17,500 bases of DNA, from assembly GCA_030674155.1 (NCBI GenBank), contig CM060320.1:13046400-13063899 (forward strand), in the 5' to 3' direction. The position numbers and the translations under genes were made by a program. This DNA is from Stramonita haemastoma. Its lineage: Eukaryota > Mollusca > Gastropoda > Neogastropoda > Muricidae. The notes beneath the pieces were generated by a model that made no database searches, had not been told where the DNA came from, and worked only from the letters and a program-made list of their open reading frames with translations. Positions 1 to 9,074 of this stretch are shown here, in pieces. The first letter of the stretch is position 1; every line of letters starts with the position of its first letter.

Positions 1-227
1 TGAAGTTGAATACTACACCCATCTCCCATCCTTATCTGTCTTTCTTACTCTTCGCTCTCACTTCCATTACTCTGCTCTATGTGTGTATCTATTTTTTGTA
101 TCTTTCTTTCTCTCTTGCTGCCCCTATTTTCCTGTTGTCTTTTTTTTTTATCTTTACTGTGTCTGTTTTTGTCTCTTGTCTTTATGTCTATCTTTGTCTT
201 CATGGCTACTTATCAGAATTCCTCTCT

Positions 228-320
<93 letters not shown>

Positions 321-402
321 TGTCTTGTGTCTCTGTATCTCTCTCTGTCTCTCTCTGTCTCTCTCTGTCTCTGTCTCTCGTCTCTGTCTCTGTCTCTGTC
401 TA

Positions 403-461
<59 letters not shown>

Positions 462-485
462 TCCCTCTCCCTCTCTCTCTCTGTA
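1..485 (+). repeat. T-rich flank followed by long (TC)n microsatellite
   Basis: The first 218 bases are T- and C-rich with scattered TCTTT and TGTCT words. From about 219 to 485 the strand is almost pure CT dinucleotide, with an uninterrupted run of over 80 bases up to about 316, then a TGTC-interrupted middle and a second pure run from about 419 to 460. Frames through it are open in all phases only because CT repeats contain no stop codon; they would encode Ser-Leu runs and are not genes. Confidence 0.95.
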
Positions 486-1360
486 TAATTATTGTTTTCT
501 TTGTACACAGTCTGAAAAAAGCATAAACAGACTCATGTGATGCAGCAAGAGAGCTTTTAAGTGTTTGATAATCCTGATGCACTAAGCGTACTCCCACAGC
601 ACAAATGCTTTCAATGACAAAAAACTGGTTTTACATCTCTTGGGAATAACACGTATTTGCAAAAATGTAGAAAAATAATAATATATTCCGTAGAAATATT
701 AGGAAAAAGCACAAACTGTCTTTTGCACTTTTAAAATGTGCCTAGTAACATTTCTCATTGTGAAATACAAAAACGCATTTCAGTTGTTCAAGGGATTTTC
801 GTGTGTGAAATATGTTTTTAATGTTATGTGTACATGCTTTTCATTCTTTCGTTTTTGTTCCATTGTTCACCAACTCATAAAAAATAGGATGCAAGTAAGA
901 AATACAGCAGCATATTTATCTCTTTTCTCTGTTTGCAAGAGAGCATCAATTTGTTCTTTTTTCATTTTACATATCTTCCCATTCTCTGTAGTACTGTTTG
1001 CCTGTTGTTTTTTTCTATCTAGCTTCTACTTCCATAAAACCGTCACATATGTTTGTTTCTGTCTGTCTGAGTGTGTAGCTCCTTCTCAGCAACAAATACT
1101 GGCCTGTTCAAACACATCAGGAATTCTGCTTAGTGAGCTCAATGGCTATTACAGGGAAGAAGAAAAGTCAACACAGCAATGCCAGTTTTCATTAGTTTCC
1201 TTTTTCAGTTTTTCCTCTACATCACACCATGCCTAGGTTATTTTCATTTTTCATGAGCCTTCTTGATGTCTTGTTCTCAATCAATTGAAATACACTGTAT
1301 GCCTGTTGCTTCTATCTGCTGAGTCCTCTGCTGCACATAGCAATTTCTTTCTGGCACATC
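486..1360. other. Unique-looking AT-rich sequence, no gene recognised
   Basis: AT-rich sequence without a recognisable gene, RNA or repeat. It holds a 166-codon open frame (736-1236, plus strand) whose translation is rich in Phe, Cys, Ser and Leu. It has no domain I recognise, no start context worth trusting and no splice-site framing. AT-rich, T-biased DNA often gives such frames, so I treat it as chance. The sequence is most likely intronic or intergenic. Confidence 0.6.
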
Positions 1361-1430
1361 ATGATGGTTTAGTGGTCTAGAGGTAATGCAGCTGTCTAGG
1401 ATCTCTTAGGGATCTATGAGTAAGTCCAGT
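1361..1430 (+). repeat. Possible decayed tRNA-derived SINE head
   Basis: The stretch carries tggtttagtgg (1365-1375), a good match to the internal RNA polymerase III A box of tRNA genes. It is followed by a tRNA-like spacing (gcagctgtctaggatctc) and a degraded region where the B box would fall (gggatctatgagtaagtcc). That layout is typical of tRNA-derived SINE heads in invertebrates. No acceptor-stem pairing is visible and the B box is poor, so it is at best an old remnant. Chance resemblance is a real alternative. Confidence 0.3.
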
Positions 1431-1712
1431 TTAAAGTTCATACTTTTCTTCTGTCCTTTATGTCCAAAATGGTGGGAGCAGAGAGGGATATTTTGTGTTT
1501 TGAATGAAACAGTAAACTTGCAGCAATTCGAATTTCAATTTTGAACTATTTCCTGCCATTCCAAAAGGGATTTGGAGGATTTGTGTATAACATAAAAACA
1601 AAATGATAATTAGACAACATAATTTCCATGTGCCATTTAAAAAGATATTTAGTTTTAAAAGTTATGTTCAATTTTTTATATTAAAAAAAAATTTTTGAGG
1701 TTCTTTCTTGTA

Positions 1713-1715
<3 letters not shown>
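1431..1715. other. AT-rich sequence, nothing recognised
   Basis: Strongly AT-rich, with A and T homopolymers near 1683-1697 and no gene, structured RNA or repeat copy I can identify. Confidence 0.6.
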
Positions 1716-1774
<59 letters not shown>

Positions 1775-1840
1775 CACACACACACACACACCCGCGCACC
1801 CGCCACGCGCCGCGCGTGATACGCGCAAACACACACATTT
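1716..1840 (+). repeat. (CA)n microsatellite with CpG-rich end
   Basis: A near-pure CA array runs from about 1717 to 1770, is interrupted by an AAAA, and continues to about 1790. It then passes into a short CG-rich alternating stretch (cccgcgcacccgccacgcgc and on to about 1826) before returning to ACAC. Both parts are alternating purine-pyrimidine sequence with Z-DNA potential. The CpG cluster stands out against very AT-rich flanks. Confidence 0.95.
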
Positions 1841-2205
1841 ATATATACATATAAATTTGAAAACAGTCTTTCTATTCATTGAAAAACGAGAGTTCTTCAT
1901 ACTTTTAAAATTTCGGATGTTGAATGTAACATTTTTTAACAATATTATTTTTTCATCATTAAATAATGAGCAAAAAAAAGGCCAACATTTTCCTCATATC
2001 TCCACTTTCACATTAAATTTTTGCATTGTGTCTTTTACCCTTTTGAAAAACCTTTAAAACAAATAGTATTTTATAGACAGATTTTTGCTGGTTTCGCAGA
2101 CATGCTATCTATACTTGTTAATTTTGACCGTCACTTCAGTTGACACTGAAGAATGGTACACACTGTGCCAAACCTCTGCACACAGCGACATGGAGAAACT
2201 GAAGG
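1841..2205. other. AT-rich sequence, nothing recognised
   Basis: AT-rich up to about 2085, then more balanced. A short perfect stem (cttcagt and actgaag with a four-base loop) lies near 2133-2150 and is not convincing as a functional RNA. No gene is supported. Confidence 0.5.
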
Positions 2206-2412
2206 GAAGAGGAAAGTCCTGTTACCAGGCTGGCTTCCTGACTGCCACACATTCAACAATGCCGTGTCCATGGGTAACCAGTAGCAGACGTCTCCATGCA
2301 TACTCCACAAAATCCACATGAGACAGGGCAATACTGAGCTGTCACTCTTTTTTTCTGAAGTTGCCATGAGGTCTGTTTGCTCTGCGGTCTGGAAGAGTCT
2401 GTTGACTGAATG
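2206..2412 (+). repeat. Dispersed repeat RF3, copy 1
   Basis: This segment matches a second segment at about 12595-12785 in the same orientation. Shared landmarks in the same order are ttacca, gtgtccatggg followed by aaccagtagcag, ctgtca, tttctgaagt, and gaggtctgtttgctct followed by a gcctg-like word and agagtctg. The middle is diverged and contains indels, so the pair is old. No terminal repeats, tRNA boxes or coding capacity are visible, so the class of element is unknown. It could also be a segmental duplication. Confidence 0.65.
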
Positions 2413-3190
2413 GCGCTTCTGAAATGGAAACTGTATCAGAGGGGGTGTTAAGCAGACAGACTATCATACTGGAACCTAAGATAAAATGGAACAAAACCAG
2501 GTTATGTGCAAGGAGAGAAGTAAAGATAGGGACAGAGATGCGAAACAGACTGAGGGCAGACAGACAGGTAGGCAGATGGAAAAATATACCCCCCCCCAAA
2601 AAAAAATACTGAGAGATATAGGTGTCAATGAAATCCAGAATTTTAAGCCCATGCCTTTTGTTCTGATAAGGAGCCAAAGAACACTGGAAAACCATCTACA
2701 AAACAATGTTCTTATAAGCTTAGAGTGGCCACTCCCTCATTTTAATGCCAATCACCTATCTGATCCTGTTGATTACTTAAAAAGATTACCAACATAAAAA
2801 AGGAAGCATCAACTCTCATTCCTCAACAAACTTACCTTCATAATTACACACAGGGGCACGTCAGACCCTGCATCTACAAACACGGTGTGTCTACCTCTGT
2901 CCTTATTCCCACCATCCTGTCCTCTGCTCCACGGGAGAATATTGGAGAAAGAAGCAAGGAGGGACAAAGACAACAGCCTGTAAATCCCCCTTCAATCTCT
3001 TAAAGCCAGATCAGTTCCTCTCCTTCCCCTGCACTGTTTACCCCTCTTAGCCCTCTCCCTACGAACTGTGCATTTACGGGCGGATCAATTACCCCCCTTG
3101 AAGGAACTCTCCACTCCAGGAAGACACAATGTCAATGGCTGCTGATCTCTGCTCTTCTTCAGCTGGCTTCAGATCGATGAGGTGATGAGG
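2413..3190. other. No gene recognised; purine-rich then pyrimidine-rich sequence
   Basis: The part at 2440-2630 is purine-rich with scattered CAGA words and a C8-A9 homopolymer pair near 2590. The part from 2810 to 3130 is C- and T-rich, of mixed complexity, and the most unique-looking part of this half of the window. I could not find a splice-framed open reading frame or a repeat copy here. Confidence 0.5.
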
Positions 3191-3196
3191 GGGTGT

Positions 3197-3198
<2 letters not shown>

Positions 3199-3271
<73 letters not shown>

Positions 3272-3720
3272 AGAGAGAAGGAGAGAGAAGAGAGAGAGGA
3301 GACAGAGACAGAGACAGAGAGAAAAGACAGAGAGACAGAAGAGACAGACAGACAGAGACAGAGAGAGAGAGACAGAGACAGAAGACAGACAGACGAGACA
3401 GAGAAGAGAGAGAGAGACAGACAGACAGACAGAGAGAGCAGACAGAAGAGAGAGAAGAGAGAGACAGAAGACAGAAGAGACACAGAGAGAGACAGAAGAG
3501 ACAGAAGAAGAGAAGAGAGAGAAGAGAGACGAGACAGAGAGGAGGAGGAAGAGGAGAGAGAGAGAGGAGGAGAGAGAAGGTGAGAGAGAGAGGAGGAGGA
3601 AGACAGAGAGAGAGACGAGACGAGAGAGTGAGAGGTTGGGACAAGAGTGTGTATGGGATGGTCTACACGAGTTTGATGTTGGAAACGGTGGAGGAGGAGG
3701 AGGGGGGGAGGAGGAGGTAT
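3199..3720 (+). repeat. Long compound (GA)n / (GACA)n / (GGA)n array
   Basis: A pure GA run from about 3201 to 3267 grades into mixed AGAGA, GACAGA and GAAGA units up to about 3630. After a short unique stretch, GGA-rich units occupy 3690-3718. The plus strand is purine only over long distances, so mirror-symmetric triplex (H-DNA) is possible. Frames through it encode Arg-Glu or Asp-Arg runs, and the opposite strand encodes Ser-Leu; these are not genes. Confidence 0.95.
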
Positions 3721-3817
3721 GTGGCTGAGGGGCAAGACGTTAAGTGACAAATGCTGTTCTGGACTACTCTCAAGTTTCTGTCTGATAGTTTTTCTGTCCC
3801 TCTGCTTTCTCTTATTG

Positions 3818-4017
3818 ACTCTGTCTCTCTCTCTCTCTCTGTCTCTGTCTCTGTCTCTGTCTTGTTCTTCTCTGTCTGTCTCTGTCTCTCTTCTCTGTCT
3901 CTTCTCTCTGTCTCTCTCTCTTCTGTCTGTCTCTGCTTCTGCTCTCTTGTCTTCTTTTGTCTGTCTCTGTCTTCTCTGTCTCTCCTCTCTCTCCCCTCTC
4001 TCTCTCTCTCTTACACT
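3818..4017 (+). repeat. (TC)n / (TGTC)n microsatellite
   Basis: About 200 bases of CT dinucleotides interrupted by TGTC and TTC words, ending in a purer CT run near 4000-4010. It is the opposite strand polarity to the GA array ending 100 bases earlier, so a transcript spanning both could fold into an imperfect double-stranded stem. Confidence 0.95.
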
Positions 4018-4440
4018 TTTTGTGCATGTGTTTGTATTTATACATACTTACATTAAGGATGGAATTTTCTTGAACAGAAGGCAAGTAGTATAAGACACAC
4101 TTTAGAACACATATTCAAATGGTTTATACTAACATACTGGGGCAAATTAGCAATATATATAAACAACAGAAAGAGAAATTGACCCAAGAAATTGTGGAGA
4201 CATTACCCTTGTTTAGCATGATAATTCTGCACTTCATGGCTCATCCTAACTTCTCGGATTGTGTTATTGTGAAGTTCTTATTTTTTCATTACAGTTTTCA
4301 TTCAGACCCATCAGACTACTTTCATGTCCCTTTTTGTATCGTGTTTTTGGTGTATCATGGTAGCATTGGTCGTAAAATACATTCTCATCCAATAAATTAT
4401 CATTCTGGTCATGTTCAGGTGTACATGATCATGTATGTCA
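4018..4440. other. AT-rich sequence, nothing recognised
   Basis: Mixed AT-rich sequence between microsatellites. A plus-strand open frame starts at 4119 and runs into the AT array; its translation shows no recognisable domain. I see no RNA gene or repeat copy. Confidence 0.55.
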
Positions 4441-4456
4441 ATGTATGTATGTCTAT

Positions 4457-4460
4457 GTAT

Positions 4461-4507
<47 letters not shown>

Positions 4508-4670
4508 ATATTATGTGTGTGTGCGTGTGTGTCTGTGTGTGTTTATGTGCTTACATGCATGTGTGCGTGCACGTTTATATATGCAGCGTTGGTATGTTTC
4601 CTGTGTATGCATACGTGTGTGTGCGTACGCGTATATGTGTTAGTGCGTATGTGCAAGCATATGGATGTAT
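4457..4670 (+). repeat. (AT)n microsatellite passing into (TG)n
   Basis: TA dinucleotides run from about 4463 to 4503, then ATAATATTA, then a degenerate TG/TGCG tract to about 4670 with CG-containing words (tgcgtacgcgtatatgtg). The AT part is a likely site of easy unwinding or cruciform extrusion; the TG part is alternating purine-pyrimidine. Confidence 0.95.
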
Positions 4671-4880
4671 GAGGAAGAGAGACAGACAGAGAGAGAGAGG
4701 GGGGGGGGAGACAGAAGACAACAGACAGACAGACAGACAGACAGAAGACAGACAGACAGACAGACCCACACAGACAGAAAAAGACTGAAACAAAGAACGA
4801 AGACAAGAGACCCTAAAACTGAGAAACAGAGAGAAGAGCAGGCTGACAAAGAGAAAAGAAAGAAAAAAGGAAGGAAGGTG
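4671..4880 (+). repeat. Purine-rich (GA)n / (CAGA)n array
   Basis: It starts with gaagagagacagacagagag, followed by a run of nine G near 4699-4708, then perfect CAGA tetranucleotides (about 4726-4766) and decaying A- and G-rich sequence to 4880. It lies directly upstream of the candidate exon and contains a branch-point-like ctgac at about 4842-4846. Confidence 0.9.
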
Positions 4881-4914
4881 GCAATCAAGCACTTGCCCCT
4901 TGTCTGTGTTTCAG

Positions 4915-5080
4915 ATTGGGACTATCCCTATCCACCCAGAGAGAGAGTAGAAAACGAGGACAGTGGCAGGAGTGCGGAGTGCCAGTGCACACAGGGAGCG
5001 AGGTTTTGTGACTTCTTTCTATCGGCTGTGTGTGCCCTTGTGTCTCAACTGGTCAGATCCACAGCTGACTTCATTATCTG
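4915..5080 (+). CDS. Possible internal coding exon, product unknown
   Basis: This is the only stretch I found that looks like a protein-coding exon. It is preceded by a good splice acceptor (pyrimidine tract and tttcag ending at 4914) and followed by a consensus donor (ctg then gtaagt at 5081). The exon is 166 bases. One frame is open throughout, entering with one base owed by the previous exon and leaving with two bases for the next; the first stop in that frame is the taa inside the donor. The 54-55 residue peptide begins WDYPYPPRERVENEDSGRSA, continues with ECQC and a second Cys pair, and ends in a hydrophobic segment. The exon is more GC-rich than the following intron-like sequence. I recognise no family and see no partner exon. 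A chance open frame between fortuitous splice-like sites is a serious alternative. Confidence 0.22.
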
Positions 5081-5095
5081 GTAAGTCAGCTGACT
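5062..5095 (+). promoter_or_regulatory. Inverted repeat overlapping the candidate splice donor
   Basis: The words cagctgactt (5062-5071) and aagtcagctg (5083-5092) are exact reverse complements separated by 11 bases. The right arm includes part of the candidate donor gtaagt (5081-5086). In addition agtcagctgact (5084-5095) is a 12-base palindrome. If the exon is real, the hairpin would put the donor at the loop-stem junction and could affect its recognition; that role is inference. Confidence 0.3.
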
Positions 5096-5269
5096 GTTAC
5101 TTTTGTTGTTTTTTGTGTTTTTTTGGTCACACAGTGGTGTGTTTCGTCTGGGTGGGTTTTTTTGTTTCCTGTGTTTCTGTTTTCTGTACTGTCTGTATGA
5201 TTGTAATGGTTTATAATTGTGCCTCTTTCTCTGATTGTATATCTGTAAGTATGTCTGTTTATCTGTTTG
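5096..5269. other. T/G-rich sequence downstream of the candidate donor
   Basis: T- and G-rich sequence with many TGTTT and TGTCT words, intron-like in composition. No feature is supported. Confidence 0.5.
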
Positions 5270-5337
5270 ATTGTTTCTCGGTCTATTTGTCTGTCAGTCA
5301 GTCTGTCTGTCTGTCTGTCTGCCTCTCTCTCTCTCTG

Positions 5338-5368
<31 letters not shown>

Positions 5369-5458
5369 GTCTCTCTATCTCTCACGCTATCTATCTATCT
5401 TACTATCTTACTATCTATCTACCAATCTGGCTATCTATAAAACTATCTATCCATTTAA

Positions 5459-5510
<52 letters not shown>

Positions 5511-5522
5511 TTATCTATCTCT
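5270..5522 (+). repeat. Compound (TGTC)n-(TC)n-(TATC)n microsatellite
   Basis: Three units follow each other: TGTC tetranucleotides (about 5280-5322), CT dinucleotides with TGTC (about 5323-5385), and TATC tetranucleotides. The TATC part is imperfect from 5388 to 5455, then nearly perfect from about 5458 to 5520. The stepwise unit change suggests serial expansion from point-mutated neighbours. Confidence 0.95.
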
Positions 5523-5900
5523 CCATGTGCTGCATGGGTACATGAGGTGGGTTTTTTTAATTAGTATTTATCCTTTATTTCTTAAATTATAAAATAAGCA
5601 CTCATGTATTTTAAATCCAGTACCCACGTGCACGTGTTTTGTACATCTAGTTTTATCAAATCACTTGATGACAACAAAGTAAAACAGAACAATAACTGGA
5701 CAACCAGATAAAAGAAATAAATGCCTCTTGTTTTCTATACAATTTTCGAAAACGCTAAGTGTTGCTGTAAAAATCAGCTGACAAATATTCTCTCTTTTTG
5801 ATAAAACAAAACTGCACATAGAACGCTGTCAGTACAAGTAGGAAGAAGGGATGTCTATATTTGTTTTTGCAATTGATGTCTCCAAAACAAAGCACAAACA
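5523..5900. other. AT-rich sequence, nothing recognised
   Basis: Mixed AT-rich DNA with a small palindromic acgtgcacgt word near 5625-5634. No gene or repeat copy is recognised. Confidence 0.55.
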
Positions 5901-6060
5901 CATACATGTGACTTCGTGCGTGCATACATGCACGCACATGCACGAGCACACACACACACTCACACACACGCGTGCGCGCGCGCGCGCACACACACACACA
6001 CACACAAAATTTGTATACACACACGAGCGCGTACGCGCGTGTGCACGCGTGCATGCATGG
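5901..6060 (+). repeat. (CA)n/(CG)n alternating tract with Z-DNA potential
   Basis: CA repeats flank a core of nearly pure CG alternation near 5970-5987 (gcgtgcgcgcgcgcgc), with further CpG-containing words to 6056, including cacgcgtgcatgcatg. Nearly every step alternates purine and pyrimidine, and the CG core makes this one of the strongest Z-DNA candidates in the window. Confidence 0.9.
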
Positions 6061-6457
6061 TCTGTTGTTTTCATCTTGTCATTTGTTTTCTTGTTCAAAG
6101 CAGGCCTGATTTCACCCTCTTTCATGGCTGGGTAAGCAGGGTTTAAGTCTAAAAAAGTAAATTTTTGTGACTGCAAACATTGTTTTTTAAGCTGTTGCGT
6201 CAGCATTTAGTAATGTGATTTCAAATAAGTTGGATAAAAAAGAATCTTTCCTTTACTTTTAACCAAAAAAAACTTTCCTGAGATGTATTTTTTTCTTTTT
6301 TCTTGATATGAAAATCAGTGCCTCTTGTTTCATTCACAATGGTAAATGGGCAAAGAGTTGCTATATAGAGTAATCTAAGAATCTCCGTTGTCTCTAGCGA
6401 AAGTTGCACACATCAGATATGCAAGATGAGCACAGCTACTTTCACAATGGTGGCAAG
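6061..6457. other. No gene recognised
   Basis: AT-rich unique-looking sequence between two CA arrays. I see no coding, RNA or repeat signature. Confidence 0.55.
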
Positions 6458-6485
6458 TACACACACACAACACACACACACACAC

Positions 6486-6529
<44 letters not shown>

Positions 6530-6596
6530 CGCGTACACGGACAAGCACACACACGCGCGCGCCCACGCACGCGTGTACGTGTGCATGCATGCACAA

Positions 6597-6646
<50 letters not shown>

Positions 6647-6695
6647 ACACACACACACACGCACACACACACACACACACACCACACACACACAC

Positions 6696-6764
<69 letters not shown>

Positions 6765-6812
6765 CACACACACACACACAACCCACACACAATGTATGCA
6801 TGCATGCATATA
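6458..6812 (+). repeat. Very long (CA)n array with CG-rich centre
   Basis: About 350 bases of CA dinucleotide with occasional single-base slips (caacac, caccac, cgacac). Near 6525-6600 it is broken by a CpG-rich segment that includes acacgcgcgcgcccacgcac and ends in a self-complementary tgcatgcatgca. A second tgcatgcatgca occurs at 6795-6806. The open frames (Thr-His forward, Val-Cys reverse) are repeat artefacts. Confidence 0.97.
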
Positions 6813-7330
6813 ACTGTAAATTAAAACACCACCATGTGTGATCTTTTGAAAGGAATCAGCTTATAACCACGAAATTGGTAGCATTCAGACTAAAAACCTT
6901 TTTAGCTACTTTAAACGATGTTTTTGTCCATTCCCTGATAACAAGCAATAGAATTCTATGTAATCATTCAGAGAATGGTCCTCATGTCTTGTTTCTGTAA
7001 TAATGCTCAATAGAGATTAAAAACAAAAAGAAGATTATCTCGTTTCGTTTTTGTTTGGTTTTTACCTGTTTATTTATTTATCGTATTTTTCTTTACTTAT
7101 TAATTAGTGAATACATTTGTTTGTTTTATTATCCATTTATTTCTTCATTTATTCATTTCTTGACATGCAGAAAGGCATGAGGATGACAGCACAAGCACAA
7201 AAAGATAACAAGAAGAGAGAGGAGAAATCAAAAGATATCTTGCTCAGCCATTGCAGTATACAAGCAGTCTACATCACATTACAGAGATGAAGACAAAATG
7301 CATCCAAAACTGGACACAAGCAAAACATAA
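6813..7330. other. AT-rich sequence, nothing recognised
   Basis: This holds a T-rich part with loose TTTAT and TTTG words (7040-7160), then A-rich mixed sequence. No gene or repeat copy is recognised up to the left inverted arm. Confidence 0.55.
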
Positions 7331-7343
7331 CTCTCCTCTTTTC

Positions 7344-7499
7344 CTGGTGGCCAAACACATAGATCACACTGCCCTCCCATTCAGGACATGTCAGTGGTGT
7401 AATTGGCTGTAGCCCTGTGTGTGAAGGGCAGAACGAGTTCATGGCTATTTGATGGCTGATCCCTGCCTGCTGTTAGGACCTGTCACCAGGGAAACCGCA
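7344..7499 (-). repeat. Left arm of a 156-bp inverted repeat pair
   Basis: Its reverse complement aligns without gaps to 9075-9230, with 149 of 156 bases identical by manual count. Weaker similarity continues on the inner side to about 7556 (gctgacaaatgggg against gctggcaaatggga at about 9024). On the outer side similarity stops within about 15 bases. The arm is moderately GC-rich and contrasts with AT-rich flanks. A frame beginning atgaac is open in both arms, but all four differences inside the first half of that frame change the amino acid, so there is no sign of coding constraint. It may be an arm of a foldback element or two opposed copies of a dispersed repeat. Confidence 0.9.
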
Positions 7500-7667
7500 G
7501 ATTTTTAGGAGGACTTTTCTTTTCCACTGACAGGATTTCCCCATTTGTCAGCTGCTTGGCCAAGAAAAAACAACAACTCAAAACAGGACTGGGCTTTTGC
7601 TGATGGAAGAAGGATTCAATGATTGAAGTAAAATGATTTTGCAGGCTGCATTTATTCAGGAGACAGT
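7500..7667. other. Inner flank of the inverted arm
   Basis: The first 55 bases show diverged similarity to the inner flank of the right arm. The remainder is unremarkable AT-rich sequence leading into the TC array. Confidence 0.5.
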
Positions 7668-7866
7668 TAAATCATCTCTCTCTGTGTCTCTCTGTCTGCC
7701 CATGTCTCTGTGCCTCTCTCTTTCTCTCTCTATGTCTCTCTGTGTCTCTCTGTGTCGCTCTGTCTCTCTGTCTCTCTCTGTCTCTCTCTTTCTCTCTCTC
7801 TTTCTCTCTCTCCCCTCTCTCTCTCTCTCTCCCTCTCTCTCTCTAATCTCTATCTCTCTCTCTTCT
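7668..7866 (+). repeat. (TC)n / (TGTC)n microsatellite
   Basis: Interrupted CT dinucleotides with TGTC units in the first half and purer CT (with CCC slips) in the second half. It lies about 50 bases upstream of the RF1 fragment. Confidence 0.95.
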
Positions 7867-7916
7867 ATTCTCTTTATTGTTTTTAATATCTTTTATTTTG
7901 ATGTTATCCCTGAAAA

Positions 7917-8043
7917 GGCGGGGACTGGATGTAAAAAAAGCACAGTGTGCTTATACTATTATCCTCGAATAAAAGAATTTGCCTTGCCTTGCCTTGCCTT
8001 GCTTGCCACTTGTCTCTCTCTCTCTCTCCCCTCTCTCTCTCTC
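7917..8043 (+). repeat. RF1 retroposon, 5'-truncated copy a, with (TTGCC)n tail and (TC)n
   Basis: Only the 3' end of the RF1 family is present: ggggactggatgtaaaaa, a gcacagtgtgcttat word, and attatcctcgaataaaagaa. These match the last part of the full copy at 9795-10003. Loss of the 5' part is typical of LINE-mediated retroposition. After the shared ataaaagaa end comes a TTGCC pentamer repeat (about 7978-8007), then a CT run (8012-8043). The tail unit differs from those of the other copies. Confidence 0.85.
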
Positions 8044-8418
8044 ATCATTTTTAATTGTTACATATTTCTTTCTTTCTTTACATAATTGATCATTTATCTG
8101 TTTACGTTTTTAATTTATATATTTATGTTTTAATAAGTACTACTGGGAAAGTGAAATAAAAATCCCACAAAGCTTATGATTACTAACAATTAAACCAAGA
8201 AAAACACAAATGGCAATGAAAATAGACTGGTATCCTAGGATCAGATATATGGCTCAGCAAACACTGACAGAAGTGCAAGCAGTTTGATCTATTTTATGAT
8301 ATTTGCTTTATGTGTTTATTTTTTCTGCATCTTCGTTTCAGTTTTGCAACCATTTTTACCTTCTATTTTTAGCTTTCTTTATAGATAAATACATGTGTAC
8401 TTTACATGGCACAAATAC
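8044..8418. other. AT-rich sequence, nothing recognised
   Basis: AT-rich mixed sequence with T runs. No coding or repeat signature is recognised. Confidence 0.55.
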
Positions 8419-8502
8419 ACTCACACACACACATGTACACACACATGTGTGTGCATGCATGCACACACACGTGTGTGTGCATGCATGCGCACACACACGC
8501 AA
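8419..8502 (+). repeat. Palindromic CA/TG/CATG tract
   Basis: CA and TG blocks alternate with CATG units, giving nested perfect palindromes: tgtgtgcatgcatgcacaca (around 8448-8467) and cacacacgtgtgtg centred between 8470 and 8471. The arms around that centre pair for about 25 bases with one two-base difference (gcatgcatgc against gcatgcatgcgc). The tract is both self-complementary and alternating purine-pyrimidine, so cruciform and Z-DNA are both possible. Confidence 0.9.
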
Positions 8503-8517
8503 ACTATATTGTTCAAT

Positions 8518-8800
8518 TTAAAAAAAAGAAAGAAACAGAAAAAAGGCATATGGAATAGAAGGAAGGAAGAGTTTAAGAAACAAAGCAACAAAAACAGAAT
8601 GGAGAGGAACAAAACGTTGAAGAATAACAGCAAAAGAAAGATGTAAAGAACAAAGGAACAAAGAGTGATAAAAAGAATCAACAATATACAGACAAGAAAA
8701 ACAACGAAAAGAGAGTATTTACAAAAGAAAAGAAAAAAAAGACAGAGCAAAGACTCAAAAAAAAGGGAAACAACACAAGAAAGAATAGCTAGAATAGAAT
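8518..8800 (+). repeat. A/G-rich strand-asymmetric block
   Basis: About 280 bases dominated by A with G and C and very few T on this strand, made of short words such as aagaaa, acaaag, gaacaaag and aaaaga. It looks like a decayed purine-rich low-complexity tract. The opposite strand gives long hydrophobic open frames that are composition artefacts. Confidence 0.75.
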
Positions 8801-9074
8801 GCTAAACAGTTTTATGCAATGCACAAAACTCGTTTAATCTTCCATGCACCATACTAAATCCTGGTGTGGATCAGTAAGCAACCTGAACGAGCCAATAAAG
8901 CACGTCAGATCCATTCCCTTTCCCTGCTGAAATATCCCTGGCATTACCAGCCTCCACCCCCTCCCTTACACCCATGACCCTCTTTAAAACCCTTTTTTTT
9001 CTTCTATCCGGCCTACAAAAGGAGCTGGCAAATGGGAAAACCTTGTTTTCTTAAAAAGCAGAGCCCAAAATAAC
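8801..9074. other. Inner flank of the right inverted arm, nothing recognised
   Basis: Mixed sequence. From about 9024 it shows diverged similarity to the inner flank of the left arm. No gene is supported. Confidence 0.5.

Noticed and set aside
6..540. Long open frames in the TC array (Ser-Leu rich forward, Arg-Glu rich reverse)
   Set aside because: A CT/GA dinucleotide repeat has no stop codon in any frame; the peptides are repeat artefacts. The same applies to frames in the other GA, TC, CA and GT arrays.
736..1236. 166-codon plus-strand open frame
   Set aside because: No recognisable domain, Phe/Cys/Leu-biased composition expected from T-rich DNA, no splice or promoter support. Kept only as a remark.
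2085..2321. 78-codon frame after an acceptor-like gtttcgcag
   Set aside because: It overlaps the RF3 dispersed repeat, which is not conserved as a reading frame in the second copy, and no donor follows.
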